Shown here piece after piece: positions 16,804-19,261 of a stretch of 19,261 nucleotides of DNA. Source of the DNA: Candidatus Babelota bacterium (lineage in GTDB: Bacteria; Babelota; Babeliae; Babelales; Babelaceae). The number at the start of each line of letters is the position of its first letter. Within the stretch, counting starts at the first letter, position 1. The stretch covers positions 1 through 19,261 of the forward strand of contig PRDV01000008.1 of the NCBI GenBank assembly GCA_003174035.1, in the 5' to 3' direction. The notes beneath the pieces are model-generated. The model worked only from the letters and a program-made list of their open reading frames with translations, was not told the DNA's origin and ran no database searches. The position numbers and the translations under genes were made by a program.

Positions 16804-17688
16804 TTGATCTTTAAAAGTAATTTCCTGTGGATTTTTATCAGCTCTTAGGCGCAAAAAAACGGGGGCACGCAAAATACCCGCTGGCGTAAATTCAAGATAT
16901 TTTATCTCACACACCAGTTCAGGTTTTACCCAAATAATTCCTTTTTCTTTTACAGGAATAAGGGGCCGTTCTGCTTCACGCTCCTGAAGCCGCGGACGAA
17001 GATCTTTTAAAAAAGCATCAGAAAAACCCGTTCCCACTTTCCCAATAAACCTTAAATCGCCAGTCTTATCATAGATACCGAGTACCAGGGATGCAATAGC
17101 CCTCTTGCCAGAGGTATAGCCAACTATAATAGCCTCGAGCGTTTTATAGGCTTTTATCTTAATCCAAGCTTGACTACGTTTACCCGGATAATACAAGCTC
17201 GTAGCCACTTTTGCAATCACCCCTTCCATATGCCGCTTGAGCATTTCACTCCACAGGGCTTTACCCTGCGTTGTGTAGAGGCATTTCTCAAGCTTTGGAC
17301 CATTAGAAACTACCGTCTCTAATATCTTTTTACGTTCCAAAAGGGGAAGATCCAGCAGTAAAGTACTGTCAAGCATGAGAATATCAAATACAATGTAGAT
17401 AGCTTGGTACCCCTGCTGCCATAGGCTGAACCGCGGGCTATATTCTTTATCAAGTACCACTATTTCCCCGTCAAGGATGGCACTGCGGGCACGTATCGAA
17501 GAACGAAAATCAAATTCTGGATAATCTCGCGTGATATTAATGTCATTGCGAGAATAAAACTGCAATGCGGTATTGACATAACAGATGGCCCGTATGCCAT
17601 CTAATTTTGGTTCAAAAATAACATTTGTACGATCAAGATCTTTTTCAGTACCTATATGCGCCTTCATAGGCGCAATGAGGTTCTTCAT
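16789..17688 (-). CDS. ligD: ATP-dependent DNA ligase, LigD type (stand-alone ligase domain)
   Basis: This is the sealing enzyme of bacterial non-homologous end joining. The 299-aa protein covers only the ligase part: the nucleotidyltransferase motif I has E26-P-K28-L-D-G-I-R with K28 as the AMP-accepting lysine. D-G-E lies at 73-75, F-D-I-L at 101-104, E-G-V-I-A-K at 155-160 and W-I-K-I-K at 175-179. An OB-fold domain follows (about 185-290). The polymerase and phosphoesterase domains present in large LigD proteins such as the mycobacterial one are absent. It starts 4 bases inside ku (ATGA overlap), so the two are coupled. The terminator hairpin overlaps its last codons. Confidence 0.92.
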   Translation of the reverse strand: MKNLIAPMKAHIGTEKDLDRTNVIFEPKLDGIRAICYVNTALQFYSRNDINITRDYPEFDFRSSIRARSAILDGEIVVLDKEYSPRFSLWQQGYQAIYIVFDILMLDSTLLLDLPLLERKKILETVVSNGPKLEKCLYTTQGKALWSEMLKRHMEGVIAKVATSLYYPGKRSQAWIKIKAYKTLEAIIVGYTSGKRAIASLVLGIYDKTGDLRFIGKVGTGFSDAFLKDLRPRLQEREAERPLIPVKEKGIIWVKPELVCEIKYLEFTPAGILRAPVFLRLRADKNPQEITFKDQEIRA

Positions 17689-18494
17689 CTGGCTCTTCGC
17701 CTTTCAGGAGCTGGTTGTTCATATTGGCTCAATGAAGCTTTCAGCGCATCCATGAGAGAAACTGCAGGCGCATGAACTGGCTTTTTCTCCTCAACTTCAA
17801 TTACTTTGCCCTTTTCCTTAAGCTTAATGGCATGAGCCAATCTCGTTGCAAAAGTATCTTTAAAGTCACTAATATCAAACGTCTTTTTATAGAGCTTACT
17901 CATCAATAATTCAGCAAGTTTCAATTCTTGCTCTTGTACTTTTGCAGGGGGCTTAAGATCATCAATGAGCTCAAGATGCTTTATTTCATATTCGTAGTTT
18001 AACGTACTTAAAAGCAATGCGTGCTTATAGGGCTGCAGCAAACAAACATATTCCTTATCCCGCATCACAAATTGGCCGATAGCAGCTTGCTTGGTCCTTT
18101 CAAGTGCGGCGACCAACAAGAAGAAAGCCTTGTCACTCGTTTTATGCGGAGCTACATAATAATGGGAATCATAATACAATGGAGAAACGGCTGACTCATC
18201 AACAAACTCTATAACATCGATAGTATCGGTTTTTTCTGGCTTAAGCTTCTTGATATTCTCCTGAGTCATAATAAAATAGGAGCCATCTTTAAGCTTGAGG
18301 CCTTTAACCGTCTCTTCCCAAGGCACCTCTCGATCACAGTGGGCGCACCAGCGCTTATTTGAGATGGGAGTATGACAAACATTATGTAAGAGCTTAAAGC
18401 CTAATACATGCGGCTGAACTGCTGAATAGAGTTCAATACCTATAGAAACAAGGCCAAAATTAATAGATCCTTTCCATACTGCACGAGCTGTCAT
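17685..18494 (-). CDS. ku: Bacterial Ku protein (NHEJ end binding)
   Basis: Ku forms a homodimeric ring around broken DNA ends and recruits LigD. The 269-aa protein starts like the family (R-A-V-W-K-G-S-I-N-F-G-L-V). It then has the C-H-T-P-I ... C-x2-C-D-x-E-V-P-W-E-E segment, which in this family is usually C-G-x-x-I ... EVPWEE. The Ku core runs to about residue 230, and the C-terminus is basic (E-R-R-R-A-R), as is common for DNA contact. GGGGAAG precedes the ATG closely. A 17-base perfect inverted repeat, TTGTTG-TTAAT-CAACAA (18528-18544), lies upstream and overlaps a weak promoter (minus-strand TTGTTG 18539-18544, GATACT 18515-18520). It forms an operon with ligD. Confidence 0.94.
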   Translation of the reverse strand: MTARAVWKGSINFGLVSIGIELYSAVQPHVLGFKLLHNVCHTPISNKRWCAHCDREVPWEETVKGLKLKDGSYFIMTQENIKKLKPEKTDTIDVIEFVDESAVSPLYYDSHYYVAPHKTSDKAFFLLVAALERTKQAAIGQFVMRDKEYVCLLQPYKHALLLSTLNYEYEIKHLELIDDLKPPAKVQEQELKLAELLMSKLYKKTFDISDFKDTFATRLAHAIKLKEKGKVIEVEEKKPVHAPAVSLMDALKASLSQYEQPAPERRRAR

Positions 18495-18527
18495 TAGCTT
18501 CCCCTTTTTTATGAAGTATCGCCTAAA

Positions 18528-18544
18528 TTGTTGTTAATCAACAA
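18528..18544. promoter_or_regulatory. Inverted repeat upstream of ku (possible operator)
   Basis: TTGTTG-TTAAT-CAACAA, a perfect 6-5-6 inverted repeat about 35 bases before the ku start, overlapping the candidate -35. The size suits a dimeric repressor site. No regulator is identified and the sequence is AT-rich, so chance is possible. Confidence 0.35.
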
Positions 18545-18570
18545 GTATTTTATAGAGCACCTTGAAAATA

Positions 18571-19230
18571 TCATCCTGGATAGTCATAAAAATCTTCAGG
18601 ATCTTGAAGAAAATGCTCAAGCTTTATAGCCCAATCCTGGCAAAAAGATTTCCATCTCATAAGCATACCATGATCGATACCAGCGGCCCATTTAATTATA
18701 CCAGTAACATTAAAGCTGGCTTGATTTTGTGCTTCTGTTTGTTCTGGAGCACTGAGAAAATCCCGCTGATAATAGTATAGAGTGTTTCGTTGAAATGAAT
18801 ATATACAAAACATTACCCGAAAATAGGGTTCCAATATTTTAGCAATTGTCCAAATCACTTCTGGACAAAAAAAGAGTATAAACGCCAGAGAAATCCATGT
18901 TGCAGATTCATTTATTTCTGGATCACCAGGGCAAATATTAACGCTGAGGTCAAAAAATCTATACGCATATTCATACATTTTTAACCAATAGGGAGATGAC
19001 CGTAACCATTGATCGATAAGTTTGATAATATACCGACTTTTAATAAGCTTTGCTTTTACATAACGTTCTCTTTCATGTATATCCGGGTGAACCAGCGGAT
19101 CAAAAATTTTTACACATTCATTAGCTAAACTCGTCACTAACCGAGCAATTTCATCTTTAGTCGGCTCTAATGAACCCAATGGATCCTGTTGTCTGCGCAC
19201 AATAGTAAGGGCTCGCTCAAGATGAATCAT
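18571..19230 (-). CDS. Unrecognised protein with a hydrophobic segment; may continue past the window
   Basis: This 219-aa reading frame from the ATG at 19230 is not a family I recognise. It is rich in helix-forming and aromatic residues. One clear hydrophobic stretch (about 110-131, W-I-S-L-A-F-I-L-F-F-C) could span a membrane, and a second aromatic stretch follows (about 136-152). The C-terminus is acidic and aromatic (PEDFYDYPG). The frame stays open from 19230 to the right edge at 19261, and the GGGAG before the ATG is only one base away from it, too close for a normal ribosome binding site. The true start may therefore lie outside the window. It is 76 bases upstream of ku on the same strand; no functional link is visible. 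Confidence 0.55.
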   Translation of the reverse strand: MIHLERALTIVRRQQDPLGSLEPTKDEIARLVTSLANECVKIFDPLVHPDIHERERYVKAKLIKSRYIIKLIDQWLRSSPYWLKMYEYAYRFFDLSVNICPGDPEINESATWISLAFILFFCPEVIWTIAKILEPYFRVMFCIYSFQRNTLYYYQRDFLSAPEQTEAQNQASFNVTGIIKWAAGIDHGMLMRWKSFCQDWAIKLEHFLQDPEDFYDYPG

Positions 19231-19261
19231 ACTCCCGTGTCGGCTTGTTTTAAAATAGGTG

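Overview
The window looks like a chromosomal segment of a Gram-negative (diderm), AT-rich bacterium with a host-associated lifestyle. Housekeeping genes (tRNA-Thr, tadA, gyrB, tilS, a PBP4-type peptidase, an alkyladenine glycosylase, a TonB/TolA-like protein) sit tightly packed beside large predicted-secreted proteins built from ankyrin repeats and other eukaryote-like modules. That mix would fit the phylum Dependentiae (TM6) or another protist-associated lineage. This is inference from style and content; no marker here settles the taxonomy.

Layout. (1) Positions 2-1470, minus strand: tRNA-Thr(CGU) with its own promoter, then a compact SWIM zinc-finger / tadA / DksA-TraR operon with overlapping ends. 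(2) 1471-1832: divergent control region with a strong plus-strand promoter. (3) 1833-6358, plus strand: a secreted ankyrin-like protein, gyrB, and tilS starting on the base after the gyrB stop. (4) 6348-12571, minus strand: the most unusual part, a two-gene operon of giant paralogous secreted proteins (about 1066 and 959 aa). They are built from ankyrin blocks and short J-domain-like modules that lack the HPD loop; the smaller one ends in a textbook MYND zinc finger. (5) 12692-15329: a dacB/PBP4 gene convergent with a 16-cysteine helical-bundle protein and an Mpg-type DNA glycosylase. (6) 15541-16803, plus strand: a TonB/TolA-like gene, then a 59-codon gene with its own consensus promoter, ribosome binding site and a bidirectional terminator. 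(7) 16789-18494, minus strand: a ku-ligD pair (minimal NHEJ). (8) 18571 to the right edge: an unrecognised membrane-associated protein, possibly incomplete.

How it fits together: DNA maintenance (GyrB, AAG glycosylase, Ku-LigD), tRNA anticodon modification (TadA for Arg-ACG, TilS for Ile-CAU) and envelope functions (PBP4, TonB-like) surround a lineage-specific effector-like locus. That locus shows signs of recent evolution: internal duplication, a gene fusion that buries a former signal peptide, and an A9 homopolymer that cuts a conserved tail out of frame.
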